Assembly: GCA_030407085.1 (NCBI GenBank)
Contig: CM059587.1
Span: 30,043,001-30,107,000, forward strand
Direction of reading: 5' to 3'
DNA: 64,000 bases
From: Trichopria drosophilae
Taxonomy: Eukaryota > Arthropoda > Insecta > Hymenoptera > Diapriidae
A model generated the notes under the pieces. The model was given only the letters and a program-made list of their open reading frames with translations, made no database searches and was not told the origin of the DNA. Below, piece after piece: positions 48,901 through 56,884 of this stretch (position 1 is the first letter of the stretch; each line of letters begins with the position of its first letter). The position numbers and the translations under genes were made by a program.

Positions 48901-51900
48901 TTATATGCGGACGACCTAAAATTCACTATTACATTCTCATATAGATTCTTTAAATGTGCAAAAAGATCTTGAATCTATTATCAGGTCTCTCAGCGCTTCG
49001 TTACCTTAAAAAATAAGAATAAAAGGGACTTAAGATTCAAAAAGGGACTGAAAATAGTCTCGATTTAAACTTTTTAATTATAAGCCTGAAATAATTATTA
49101 CATTAGAATTTATAATAAAATCAACTGAACACTTTAGAACACTTAGAATATGTGAAACATTATATAAGGGAATAAATTATTTTTTTCTTCGTTTATTATC
49201 ACTTAAAATTTCAATAACTTTGTTTTTCCGTTTCCCTAAGATGCTTTGCAACTTCTGCCCTTTGTAACTCGAAAAATTATAAATAAAAATGTAATATAGA
49301 TCTTTAAATTCGTGATATTAATAACAATACATTATTAAAAAACAAATCGTGATATAATAAAACAAAAAACCTACACAATCATATGTGAAGATCCTACTTT
49401 CCTTGGTTAAATTTGAAATATTTTCGTTTTTTATTGATAGAATTGAAACATAAGTATTTTGAAATCATTGTTAGTTTATCACTTTTTGGCAAATTTTGGG
49501 AGTAAAAATGATTCTTATGTTGTTAAATTGTACATGAAGGTAGATAACATTAATTTAAACTTTTTTTTAGCGTATCTAAGCATCAAACAATCTTATTTAA
49601 GAATAAATACGAAAGTGGTACAAAGTGGTCACCTGTTACTAAGTGAGGCATTTACTTTATTGATTTTAAGAAATTGGAATAAATTTTATTTTTATTAATA
49701 TATCGAGAAACACGTATAAAAAGTGCATAAGCTTCCCTGAATTAGTAAATTTGCATGTTTTTTTAAACAAATTTAACAACCATGTTTTTTGCCTCTGTTT
49801 CAACGATTCGGTGAATAAATTGGGCTCAGAAGAATATTATAATTAATAAAAAACAACTATTATACATGATGCGACATCTTAATAACTGAATCTATACAAG
49901 AAACATCAAAAATTAAAATTTTTTTTTTATAGACACATGTATAATTTTATTTTACGAAACAGAAATTTGTGATTGGGGAAACAAAAAAGTTTCATGTCTG
50001 GTATTGGGCCTATAAAATTGAATGAAAATCGCTAAAAAAGACATCAGGGCCGGATTACCCATTAGGCACATAAGACACGTGCCTCGGGCCCCACGTAAAG
50101 GGGGGGGGGGGGAACCAAAATTTTGACAATTAAAAAAAATTATGCAAAAAGATTAGTGTTTAGAATGATTCCAATAAATGAGGTTTAATATAAGAGAAAC
50201 TGATCATCTCAATTTCGATACCAACAGATCTTCTGGTGATAAAGTAGTCGTCGACTGTATTATTATTAGAACCAAATATATTAACATTTTAAAATATAAA
50301 ATAAATATAATATTAAAGAAACTATACCCTATAGAAGATCGGAAATGCAAACATCTAGAAACATAAATGTAAAGAAAATTACGATAATATGGAACAGTCT
50401 TTAATATTTATTTTAATTCTTGTAGAATTATTTATTCAATCGTGTTACTTTCTACACGGTTTTATTGAAAAAAAAACAAGCTTTCATCGAGATTATTTAA
50501 GGGAATGTTATAATAATATTCTTCAACATTCTTTTTAAACTTACATTTAAGGAGGTAGTCATGGTTAAAATTTCCGAAAGCTTCACCAGAGGATAATCGA
50601 GATAATCATCTTCAAAGTTTCACTCTTTAACATGTATACCAAGCCTTTGGTGAAAAGACAGATTTATTTAAAAAAAAAATGTAGAAAACTAATAAAAATC
50701 TTAAAAGAATGCGGAAAGTAAAAAAATAAAATTAAAAATATAAAAGGATTGAGAAAAACAAAATCAAAGTTCATCTATGGCGGGTTACCACCTTTACGGG
50801 GTGATGGAGCTTGCATTCCAATGACTTTTATCAATTTATAAATCGTGTCAGAAACAAAACTAATGGAAATTCAACAATACAAATTAATAATCAGAGAGTA
50901 CACAGTTGTATATATATATTACGATCGTTGTTGGTGAGTAGTAGAGGTAAAAAGCCGCAGAAGAATTAAAAAAGGTACTTAAAGGGTCTTTTGACAACAA
51001 AAAAGGTAATAAAAGGGACTGACTGGGAGCTCTGTATTATGAAATGGTGCAATACAAATCACTTGTTTTTGAACGTAGAAAAGTGCAAAGCCTTAAGATT
51101 TCATAAGTCGATCTCCTTTACTAACAATTCTTATTTCATTAATAGACAGTGCATTGATATTAATTCTTATAAAGATCTAGGAATTACATTTAATAGTAAA
51201 TTATCATTTAGAGACTATTTAGTTAATAAATAGAGCTTTGAAAATTCCATTTTATTGCCACCGTACATGATTATATTTACCTACAAAATTGGTAAAACAC
51301 TATTAAAAAACGACAAAAAATATTACTCCAATTATGAGTTCCATTTTTGCCAGGAACATTTGAAAATGTGTAGTATATAAATAAATGATAAATACTGTAA
51401 AATTCAGGATTACCAATTATAATACCAATTATATTATCAATTATAATTATACAATTTATACACTTTGATTATTGTTCTTTTAACGGGCGCTTGCGCCCGT
51501 GTATTTTTTATAATGAATAAATAAATAAATAAATTACCTTTTTAATGTCAAAACGAAATAACTATTTCAAATTTTTATTCTGATCAAAATATTGTCAATA
51601 ACCTTAAAAAAAAAAAACGAAAAATTAAGATATTTTTTGTTCCCCCTAATGATTATTTTCATTTATAGCTTAAAATATTCGCCAAACACTTTAATATTCC
51701 CACTGTTCATTCAAATCATAGAGTCAATGATGTAATTTTCATAAGAAAAATCTTAAAGGGTTATATTAGGTCGTCTGCTATTTGAAACTTATTTTTCTAT
51801 AATCAATATCATTTTCCATGTCATTATCTTAAACTGGTTATCGAAAAACCGTGTAAATCTAAATATTGTTATTTCTCTGTAGTTTTTCGCCTTACTAGGC

Positions 51901-54593
51901 AATGGAATAATATGGATATTACTATTAAAGACCTAGAATCTCAGAAATCCTTTGCAATTGCATGCAAACTTTGTTTAATTTCATATTACGATTAAATTTT
52001 CTTTTGTTAAACGTTAACTTGTAATTCTAAACTCGAGTGTCTTTCAGTTTTTATAAGCATTGTTTACTTCTGTTATTAATAAATAAATAAATAAATAACT
52101 GGGAAAGTTGCAACAATAATGTTTTAATTAATAACTCAAATGATTTGTAATATATACACTTGAATTTACCTTTGGGAAACGTTCCTTGTATAATGTGTTC
52201 ATCATGACAATTTCACTGTCCAAAACAGGAGAACGACTTGGACTGCTGAGACTTCTCGAGCGCGGTCTATGGAGAGGAGATCGACGACCCTCCTCGTCCA
52301 GATTGATCGCATTGCCAGCTATATTTGTACCTGGAAATCCAGGATAAACTCCGGAACTCGGTGTACCGGGCTTTGAGAAATGGCAGCTCAACATGCGTAA
52401 CTCATCTTTCGTCGGAATGTTTGGCAGCTGATGCAGACGCTCCTGGCTAGAGCACTGCGACTGAAATTCAAGACATTCATATATCACTGAGGATACTTTT
52501 AACCCCTTGACTGCCGATGACAAAGATTTTTGTCATTTCGGAGTTTTTGCAAACTGAAAATCTTCGTCATGGTATAAATTAGACTTACAAGTTCTGGAAT
52601 TTATGTAAATTAAAATCAAATCCAATTCTAGACAGTCTAAGGTGTACTGAATACGATGACAGTGTCCATTTTTGTAATCGATGTGTCAAAACAAAAATAT
52701 ACGTCCACAAAGATGGTAGTTTTCATGATTTTTTCAAAATTTTCGTCATGACATTGTTTTCACTCAGTTTATGCACAAAAAGTTTTTAAAACTTGAAACT
52801 TGTCATTTAAGAGTTTTTGGAGTCATTGATTACAAATCTGAAGTCAGATTTTGGAAATTCAAAATGGCTGATCCAATATGGCGGACACTTTTTTGAAAAG
52901 TCAAACTATTCTACTTGAAACTTGTTACAGATTTGTAGAAACTTTAAACTTGGCCCCCAGGAGGATTGAAGTGATTCTTTTCGATATTTAAAGATTCGTC
53001 CGCTAAATTAGATCGGCCATTTTGAATTTCCAAAATCTGACTCCATATTCAACGACCCAAAAAAAACTACTTATATCAAGTATTATTAAAATCTAACACA
53101 ATTTTTGTTTTGGCATTTTGGCTATCTTTGAAATTATAGCCGCATTTAAGGAGTTAAGAAATGAAGTAGACTTACCGAAACATTGCTGGATCCAGGAGTG
53201 GTACCATAACCGCTAGAAGGCAAGCTGGCTACCGACCACCGCCTGCCATCTGAACTTGCGGCACCACCTCCAATTCTGTAAAAAGAATTTAGTAAACAAA
53301 ACCGCAATTGGAAAAGGCATGAAAAAATGTGCGAATCCGAAAAATACCTTTTAATCGGAGCAAAAGCAAAATGTGGACTGGATGACATCCTAGGGCTTTC
53401 TAAAGGACTGCCTACGACTGGGACGAAAGCTATTTTTAAAAACAAAAGGTTAATTTGTCAACAATCGCATTGTATTTCCCTGAACTGCATTACGATATTT
53501 TCATTAGAAGTCTAATGCTAATTAGGAGCAATTGAATTAAGATCTAAAAATAGGACAATTCAACTCCAGTTGCTTACAATAAGTAAATAAACCTGAACGA
53601 ACTTTGATTCTCATCTCGTACATGACTGTCGTTGGTATTGATTACAGAATGGCATTATTGATCGTTTGCCAAAACAATTTGCGAAATTCTGTCACGTTAC
53701 CAAACGACAAATATTTCTATCATATAAATTATTTAAAGCTTACCTGACAATGGTGAATGACATCGTGGCAGAGTGGGTGAAGTTGTGGAAATGAATGACT
53801 TGCGATGAGCAGCTTTAGCAGCACGCCGAGGTGCGTTGAAATCTCTCTGAAAAGTAACGTGTTACAATAACAAATAAAAGAAGAGGACGAGTTAAAATGT
53901 CGGAAACTCACTACGTGAACAGAAAGTGACGGAGCTGACTTCCCAATAGAATTTCTCATTCGAACAAGATTGGATATTTCGCCGGATGATACTGAAAGAA
54001 AAAGAACAGGTCAAACTCGTTTCATCCTACTCTAAGTGTTTACATACGATTGGTTTACAATTGATTGATAAGCGATTGTCCTTATCTTCATTAATAAAAC
54101 ATTGATTACTGGGTTAAGAAAGACAGTAAGATATTTGACAGACCTGAGCTAACTGGGGCTTCCTTGCTTTCTGCTTTCGGTTCCATTTTTGTTGTAGATT
54201 CGATGGATTCCAGTTGATCGAAAACAAGAGCACGAGCGGAATTGCTGTGTGCTCGCATCCGGGGCCTGCTTGGCCGGTTTTTCGACTGATCCATGACTCG
54301 ACGCTGCCTCTCGGAGTCAATGGAGCAACACACTGCGAACACAGAGATCCGGAGAGTCAGGATGAAGGGTTTGGAGGAGTGCATGACACGGAGTTGATAA
54401 AAGTGAAGAGAAGGGTGTCTTACCTGGTGCAGTGTGTTTTGGGCGGTGTGTACTCATTAAGACAGGGAACTCTGGGGGAGTCTCGAGGCTGGGGGTTCGG
54501 AGGAGGCCATCGTCCTTGGAAAAGGACGCGTCTCTCCGTAAATTTGACTGGGGCAATTCTAGACGACCGTTCAGAGTCGCATCTTCCCCACGA
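21930..54593 (-). CDS. Microtubule-associated serine/threonine (MAST) kinase, 21 exons
   Basis: This is a cytoplasmic AGC-family Ser/Thr kinase with DUF1908, kinase and PDZ domains, the MAST signature. Exons from the 5' end: 54593-54424, 54332-54144, 53991-53912, 53846-53744, 53429-53348, 53275-53176, 52460-52170, 47011-46781, 41163-40932, 40614-40274, 40207-40035, 39976-39906, 39836-39609, 38861-38634, 37835-37325, 33734-33562, 32962-32742, 30522-30190, 28149-28084, 26398-25921, 22504-21930. Splice sites are GT-AG and every phase agrees. From the first in-frame ATG (54457) the product is 1,579 residues, close to human MAST1. The first exon can also be read as internal (acceptor CTCTACCAG), so an upstream start is possible. 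Approximate domains: DUF1908 180-445, kinase 491-768, PDZ 1060-1150, then a Ser/Pro-rich tail. The Drosophila relative is probably drop out; I leave the symbol blank because orthology was not tested. Confidence 0.92.
22676..22747. repeat. Short imperfect hairpin
   Basis: GGTACCC at one end pairs with GGGTACC at the other, and GGCGTAGG pairs with CCTACGCC inside. It lies about 170 bp upstream (in transcript sense) of the last MAST exon. Class unknown. Confidence 0.4.
22750..25513. other. MAST intron sequence, no gene seen
   Basis: AT-rich intron DNA. A spaced repeat with the pattern GTAAAATCCAATTTTACGGA is visible at about 23365-23400 and again near 23585-23615. A run of ATATCTAAAAGAT-like words lies at 25020-25100. 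Nothing coding was recognised. Confidence 0.4.
25518..25670. mobile_element. Short TTAA-flanked MITE (153 bp)
   Basis: TTAA at 25514-25517, then CCCTTAATTCCGACTCC. The right end is GTCGGAACTAAGGG followed by TTAA at 25671-25674. Exact TTAA duplication with matching CCCTTA/TAAGGG ends makes this a clear piggyBac-like MITE in a MAST intron. Confidence 0.8.
25735..25785 (+). repeat. Partial copy of the GCTGATTACGAATC module
   Basis: Reads TACTCGGGAGTTTTTTGGGT then CGCTGAACACGATTC; only the first half of the module is recognisable. Confidence 0.45.
26563..27885. mobile_element. Inverted-repeat element carrying a SWIM-finger fragment
   Basis: The left end reads ATTCGTCATATTAGG, then GGTGGCCCTGAGCG, CATCTGGTGG and AACACGAGCAATGAG. 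The right end on the minus strand reads ATTCGTCATGTTAGG, TGGCCTGGAGCG, TATCTGGTGG and AACACGAGTAATGAA. The inverted repeats are therefore about 70-90 bp with small gaps. Inside is a broken SWIM-type zinc finger gene. MULE-type transposons often encode SWIM fingers, but no clear 8-9 bp target duplication was seen, so the superfamily is open. Confidence 0.55.
27465..27725 (-). pseudogene. SWIM-type zinc finger fragment
   Basis: The frame gives a Q-T-S-N-L-x-x-P-H-E block and then [20 protein letters not shown]. This is the CxCx(n)CxH-type SWIM layout, with Tyr-Cys where Cys-x-His is usual, so the last ligand position is altered. Similar fragments occur in many insect proteins that also carry a YqaJ-like nuclease; no nuclease part was found here. 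It has no ATG start and no upstream exon, so it is probably a dead part of the surrounding element. Confidence 0.5.
28809..29742. mobile_element. Palindromic TTAA-type element (about 934 bp)
   Basis: The right end on the minus strand is CCTATTAACGTCGGGAAGGA next to TTAA at 29743-29746. The left end is degraded (ATTAACGCCGGAAAGGACAC). The arms share GCCACCACTTTCGCGTCGCT-type words, TCTACAAAGATTTTAGA and AATTTCATGGACACCATCGG, all inverted. AAAATGGCGGCC occurs in the left arm and its complement in the right. It lies in the MAST intron between 28150 and 30189. The terminal consensus is shared with the elements at 17713 and 47723. Confidence 0.7.
31018..31564. mobile_element. Foldback MITE (about 547 bp) in the PDZ-splitting intron
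   Basis: It begins GCTATAGCAGAATAAGAATA and ends with the complementary TATTCTTATTCTGCTATAGC. The arms remain complementary for about 230 bp (CCCCCTCCTAAATGACCAAC, TATTCGAAAGGTAATCA and others). No long target duplication could be read. It lies between the two PDZ exons. Confidence 0.7.
31640..31965 (+). repeat. Three tandem copies of the GCTGATTACGAATC module
   Basis: Copies start near 31655, 31780 and 31903, about 120 bp apart. Each has TTTTGGGGTCGCTGATTAC-type sequence, then AAAATTCAAAA and a GATGGCGGA or AAAATGGCG word. Confidence 0.7.
33027..33260 (+). repeat. GGGGAGAGTGG-type repeat end
   Basis: GGGGAGAGTGGTGTAAGTTG followed by GCACGG resembles the end of a MITE widespread in insect genomes. 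A second TTAAGTTGG word occurs near 33430. Only this end is recognisable; family recalled from memory. Confidence 0.35.
33953..35423. mobile_element. hAT-like foldback element (about 1.47 kb) in a MAST intron
   Basis: The left end is CAGTGGTTCTCAATT and the right end on the minus strand is CAGTGGTCCTCAATT. CAGnGGTTCTCAA is the common terminal motif of hAT transposons. The arms are complementary for about 450 bp with gaps (AAACAAGAATATTTGCAATA and GTGAATTTTAACATTTGTTT, for example). The central 0.5 kb carries two copies of the GCTGATTACGAATC module near 34700 and 34830. No matching 8-bp target duplication was seen. There is no transposase. Confidence 0.65.
35930..36500 (+). pseudogene. Non-LTR retrotransposon 3' fragment
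   Basis: The frame at 35949-36170 ([20 protein letters not shown], then a [13 protein letters not shown] block) and the one at 36285 ([14 protein letters not shown]) are the end of a LINE reverse-transcriptase ORF. A frame break lies between them. The fragment ends in an A-rich AATAAATA tail. Its sense is opposite to MAST. Confidence 0.7.
36951..36999. repeat. Perfect 49-bp palindrome, 24-bp arms and one central base
   Basis: The left arm TTTGAGAGTAAGTATTGGTG-AGAC is followed by one G and then the exact complement ending TACTCTCAAA. No mismatch was seen. Confidence 0.9.
37886..38621. mobile_element. Near-perfect palindromic TTAA element filling a MAST intron (736 bp)
   Basis: TTAA at 37882-37885 precedes GGGAGTAGTCTCC; GGAGACTACGCCCC precedes TTAA at 38622-38625. 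Arms of about 280 bp are nearly identical in inverted orientation (GATAGAGGTCGTGCGATACA and CAAGATTTTTTTATA-type words in both). The loop between them is AT-rich and itself folds. The right border is 8 nt from the 5' splice site of exon 38861-38634. It belongs to a family different from the CCCATTAACG elements. Confidence 0.85.
38634..40614 (-). other. MAST kinase domain (five exons)
   Basis: Exon 40614-40274 carries the glycine loop ([13 protein letters not shown]) and the ATP-binding Lys (FAMKKINK). Exon 40207-40035 carries the catalytic loop ([10 protein letters not shown]). Exon 39976-39906 carries [11 protein letters not shown]. Exon 39836-39609 carries the activation-segment end ([18 protein letters not shown]) and [12 protein letters not shown]. 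Exon 38861-38634 completes the C-lobe ([10 protein letters not shown]) and the AGC-type tail (EFVPQ, DTSYFD). All catalytic residues are present, so an active kinase is expected. Confidence 0.93.
38916..39574. mobile_element. TTAA-type element (659 bp) filling a MAST intron, with module copies
   Basis: CCCTTTGAGACCCA follows TTGA at 38912-38915 (a one-base change from TTAA). The right end TGGGACTCAAAGGG precedes TTAA at 39575-39578. Inside are module copies near 38970, 39083 and 39205 and a reversed one near 39280, plus an A19 run at about 39397. Its right border is 30 nt from the 5' splice site of exon 39836-39609. Confidence 0.8.
41164..42458. other. MAST intron sequence, nothing recognised
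   Basis: AT-rich intron DNA between exon 41163-40932 and the zinc-finger relic at 42459. No coding frame, repeat ends or RNA gene could be supported. Confidence 0.4.
42459..42837 (+). pseudogene. N-terminal Cys-rich relic of an unnamed transposon-like family, cut by a Tigger insertion
   Basis: ATG near 42465 starts a frame with [18 protein letters not shown], then [14 protein letters not shown], a single in-frame TGA at 42684, and after it [20 protein letters not shown] followed by CKVCEIG. The spaced Cys pairs (SLLCL, CSSC, CDCKVC) suggest a zinc-binding domain. I recall this arrangement as the N-terminus of the family whose C-terminal part is relic at 14683-15195. The frame ends exactly where the pogo/Tigger element begins. 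Confidence 0.5.
42897..43182. mobile_element. Nested TA-flanked MITE (286 bp) inside the Tigger element
   Basis: TA at 42895-42896, then CAGTCCTCCCTCCGTAATTG. The far end is CAATTACGGGGGGAGGTCTG followed by TA at 43183-43184. Extra GCAATTACGG words occur near 43112 and 43146. Ends and target site are pogo-like, but the sequence differs from the host element. Confidence 0.75.
43872..45602 (-). CDS. Tigger/pogo transposase, two exons, apparently intact
   Basis: This DDE transposase would cut and paste its own element. Exon 1 is 45602-45566 ([12 protein letters not shown] plus one base, donor GTATGT) and exon 2 is 45484-43872 (acceptor TTGACATAG). The intron is 81 bp. The large frame alone lacks an ATG, and this splice supplies one in phase, giving 549 residues and a basic start ([15 protein letters not shown]). 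Order: CENP-B-type helix-turn-helix (TVSRKRKQ to about 60), a second DNA-binding helix-turn-helix (about 75-150), then the DDE_1 core with Asp at about 187 (NADESG), 298 ([10 protein letters not shown]) and 333 (QPMDQGVI). The acidic C-terminus is about 120 residues. No stop or frameshift was seen. Confidence 0.88.
46244..46550 (+). pseudogene. Non-LTR reverse transcriptase fragment
   Basis: Frame reads [17 protein letters not shown], then [20 protein letters not shown] and [16 protein letters not shown]. The YLGV-x-FD word is the conserved block after the RT palm in LINEs. It has neither a 5' part nor a tail. It lies immediately beyond the Tigger element. Confidence 0.7.
47066..48655 (+). 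pseudogene. LINE ORF2 3' part, split by a TTAA element
   Basis: Reads [14 protein letters not shown], then [35 protein letters not shown] and [20 protein letters not shown] up to 47720. After the inserted element it continues [20 protein letters not shown] and a stop near 48464, then a 3' UTR and an (AAAT)n tail at 48632-48653. A frame change occurs near 47500. Antisense to MAST, in intron 47012-52169. Confidence 0.8.
47723..48399. mobile_element. TTAA-type foldback element (677 bp) inside the LINE
   Basis: TTAA at 47719-47722, then CCCATTAACGCCCAAGAGGA. The right end is TCCTCTTGGGCGTTAATGGG followed by ATAA at 48400-48403 (one change from TTAA). The arms are complementary (CAAATTTCACCAAGATTTTC, CGACGTGACATTGACCGATC-type). 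AAAATGGCGGCTC lies near 48068. Confidence 0.85.
49031..51007. mobile_element. Insertion of about 1.98 kb in a LINE, 13-bp target duplication
   Basis: AATAAAAGGGACT at 49018-49030 is repeated exactly at 51008-51020, and the LINE frame resumes after it. The insert is AT-rich with no recognisable protein. A hAT-like fragment (50043-50112) lies within. A 13-bp duplication suits target-primed or LTR-type insertion, but no terminal motif identifies the class. Confidence 0.5.
50043..50112 (+). repeat. CAGGGCCGGATTA repeat end, with G13 run
   Basis: CAGGGCCGGATTACCCATTA, then GGCAC and GTGCCTCGGGCCCCAC, resembles the end of a common hAT MITE. It runs into 13 G at 50100-50112. No opposite end was seen. 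Confidence 0.5.
51660..52098 (+). pseudogene. LINE 3' end fragment with (AAAT)n tail
   Basis: A frame near 51880-51990 reads [20 protein letters not shown] then [14 protein letters not shown] and stop, a typical LINE ORF2 C-terminus. The tail (AAAT)n is at 52079-52098, 72 bp from MAST exon 52460-52170. Confidence 0.65.
52503..53153. mobile_element. TTAA-flanked element (651 bp) filling a MAST intron, with module copies
   Basis: TTAA at 52499-52502, then CCCCTTGACTGCCG. The right end on the minus strand is CTCCTTAAATGCGG next to TTAA at 53154-53157. A forward module copy (about 52805-52890, AAAATGGCTGATCC and AATATGGCGGACAC) and a reversed one (about 52965-53065) lie inside. The right border is 18 nt from the 5' splice site of exon 53275-53176. 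Confidence 0.78.
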
Positions 54594-55013
54594 CTGGTAG
54601 AGGTGATCAATTATGAATCGCGAGGAGCGACCATGGATTCTGACTCATGATGGACACCCGTTTTCGGAGCTCTCCTCGACACTCGACAGTCGACACGCGC
54701 GCACACTAATTGCGGCGTGTGTGTGCGCAGCCGTGTATATATGTACACTCCTATCGAGGTTAAATGGTGGGCGCGAGGGGACTACTGGAAGCGGGGATCG
54801 CACAGGGAGAATGCCCCTTCGCAAGAGCCGTTTCGTTTGGCGGGATTTCGATCCGCGACTGTCGTCGACTCTTTGTGGGAGGACTTCTTCCCACCTACGC
54901 ACCGTCCTCGGTTGGCCCTTCCAAAAGGAGGGGCTGCAAAGGTGCAAATTTAACAGAGGAATTTCGCCATTAAAATGTTCTTGACTCTTCCGAATATATC
55001 CGAGTTCCCTCAT
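54594..55013 (-). promoter_or_regulatory. CpG-rich 5' region of the MAST gene (leader and probable promoter)
   Basis: This is the most GC- and CpG-rich stretch in the window, immediately upstream of the first MAST exon found. A minus-strand frame from an ATG at 55013 stays open for 122 codons, but its product is Arg/Ser/Pro-rich, has no domain, and stops before the exon. I read it as 5' UTR or promoter. If the 54593 border is a true acceptor, an upstream first exon should donate two bases here. Confidence 0.45.
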
Positions 55014-55365
55014 TCCGCCATTTCCGACGAAGGGTGTACCACAGGGAGAAAAAACCAGAGTTTCACCGTTTCATAACATTCTAATATGAATGTGTGTCCG
55101 TGGTACAGCATTAATTTCCGTGTTAATTTATTATTTTCGCGTAATTTATTCCGTCGACGACGAAATTAGTGACAGTTTTATTAATATTGACAGACACACT
55201 TACCAAAGACTCGATGATTAATTTTTAATAATGACTCTTATTATTTTATTCGCGATATTGACTTGGAGTCTGTTTGGTATGTGTGTGAATTATTGTTTAT
55301 TGACGACTTCAATTGTTTATAAAATTCAAAGTGTCAAATATAATTTTAATTGAATGACCAATATA

Positions 55366-55582
55366 CAGAGGACCTCTCTTATTCTAATTAATAAATTTTT
55401 TCAAGATGGCGCCGACCTCTCTTATTCTAATTTTCCCCTTACCCCCCATTTACTTTGCTTGTGAGCTTGTGATTCGTGGACAATATTTTTCGTTGACTTT
55501 TCGTGTGATAGTGGGAGAAGACTTATGGGGGAATGATTAGAATAAGGGAGGCTGGTCAATTAGAATAAGAGAGGTCCTACTG
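55366..55582. mobile_element. TA-flanked pogo-like MITE (217 bp)
   Basis: TA at 55364-55365, then CAGAGGACCTCTCTTATTCT. The far end on the minus strand is CAGTAGGACCTCTCTTATTC, with TA at 55583-55584. An internal GACCTCTCTTATTCTAATT copy follows CAAGATGGCGCC near 55404. No coding capacity. Confidence 0.8.
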
Positions 55583-55584
55583 TA

Positions 55585-56369
55585 ATGACTTTTTATTTCT
55601 TTCAGCACCTATCTGTAATTTTAATAATTGATAATGACTATAAATTGACATGTAATTTGTATTGTTTGTACGATTCCTAATGACATAATAAACCATGACT
55701 TCGAATCGTTACAACATTTTTTCAAAAATTCTAATATTCAGAGTGAGTATTGCTAGGTCGTGTTCTAATTATTTATCAGGCGTGTTCCTTATTTATCTTT
55801 GTTCTTCCGCGTTTAAGCATAACACTCGTGTTGCATATTATTGTCGTGCGGAAGTAAAAATAGCATCAACGCGTTTTGGGTGACTCCGGAAATCAATTTT
55901 TATTCTACAAGTGACTTTATGGACAATTGACTTTCGGGCACGTCACTCGACGTTTCCTACAATCGATTACAAGATATATAAAAACAGATTTGCATGCTCC
56001 TTGCATCTGTATTTATAAACTTTATTAACTTTAGATTTTATAATTTATGTATTTATAGACGATTGCAAAAAGTACACCGGCTTTCGTGTTTATTTATTCG
56101 AGTATTTCAAGTGTGACGTAATATATGACGATAGACATGACGTCAAAAGGTGATTGGGAGTCCCAAAAATTAACAACATTAAAGTCCCCCAGCCAGTAAT
56201 CCAAAATGGAGAATGCATTCATTTTCAATCTGGATTTTCAATGCTTTTAAATTAAAAAAAAGTTTTTCAAACAAATGTTATACTCTCCAATAAATTTGTG
56301 ATCAAAAACGATCTTTCAAAATGAAATTACATACACTTTAGTGTAAAAATAACTCAGCCTGCATTTTTA
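55585..56369. other. Intergenic, no gene seen
   Basis: AT-rich sequence without a sustained frame, splice-site pair or recognisable repeat end. Confidence 0.4.
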
Positions 56370-56770
56370 TGGGTTTGAAATGCATTCCTTGTACATTTTG
56401 CACTTTTAATATACATTATTTTATGATTCAAATGCATTCAAAATTTTAGTGCTATACTTTTTCTTGGAATATGCATATATTTTTTTAATTCAATGATACA
56501 TTATTTTTGGATTCAAAACAAACACATTCAAATATTATATTTCACAAGTATAGAGATGCATTCATTATTTTTAGAATGTTTTAGCATATTATTATTTTTG
56601 GATTCTTATGTATTCAAAATCAACAATTCGTATTCATTCATTTCAGATTTTTTTTTATTTAAAAATATTTTAATGGTACTTTTTTGAGATTCAAATGCAT
56701 TTCTTACTTTTTATACTTTTTATCACATTATATTTGGATTCAAACGATTTCATTATGTTATATATTCTTA
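56370..56770 (+). repeat. Degenerate tandem repeat, TTTTTGGATTC-AAATGCATTC type
   Basis: Words such as TTATTTTTGGATTC, GATTCAAATGCATTCAAA and GTGCTATAC recur with drifting spacing. A related stretch (TTATTTTTGGATACACATGG) lies near 59960. An old satellite-like array is likely; the unit length could not be fixed by eye. Confidence 0.4.
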
Positions 56771-56884
56771 ACAAAATATTATTTTGCCATACCTAAGCCG
56801 ACATTTATTAAACTTCAAAGTTAAATATCTTTGCGAAAAATTATCGTAGCTTAAAAAGTCGAACAGCATTTTAAAGATTATTGC

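Larger units (their letters stand above)
48680..51233 (+). pseudogene. LINE reverse transcriptase palm fragment, split by a 2 kb insertion
   Basis: The first half (48680-49005) has [20 protein letters not shown], a GVPQGS-like block broken by a frameshift, YADDLKFTI (the RT catalytic box) and [13 protein letters not shown]. The second half (51018-51233) continues with [20 protein letters not shown] and [17 protein letters not shown]. Joined, these follow the normal LINE order. A (AAAT)n tail near 51515-51534 may belong to it. Confidence 0.7.
40932..53275 (-). other. MAST N-terminal DUF1908 region (four exons)
   Basis: Exon 53275-53176 has the family block [19 protein letters not shown]. Exon 52460-52170 has [19 protein letters not shown] and [20 protein letters not shown]. 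Exon 47011-46781 has [11 protein letters not shown] and [16 protein letters not shown]. Exon 41163-40932 has [20 protein letters not shown]. These match human MAST1 almost block for block. DUF1908 is the helical domain preceding the kinase in MAST proteins. The two introns here (41164-46780 and 47012-52169) are enlarged by transposons. Confidence 0.9.

Noticed and set aside
54645..55013. 122-codon minus-strand frame with a true ATG upstream of MAST
   Set aside because: Arg/Ser/Pro-rich, no domain, stops before the first MAST exon; better explained as CpG-rich leader.
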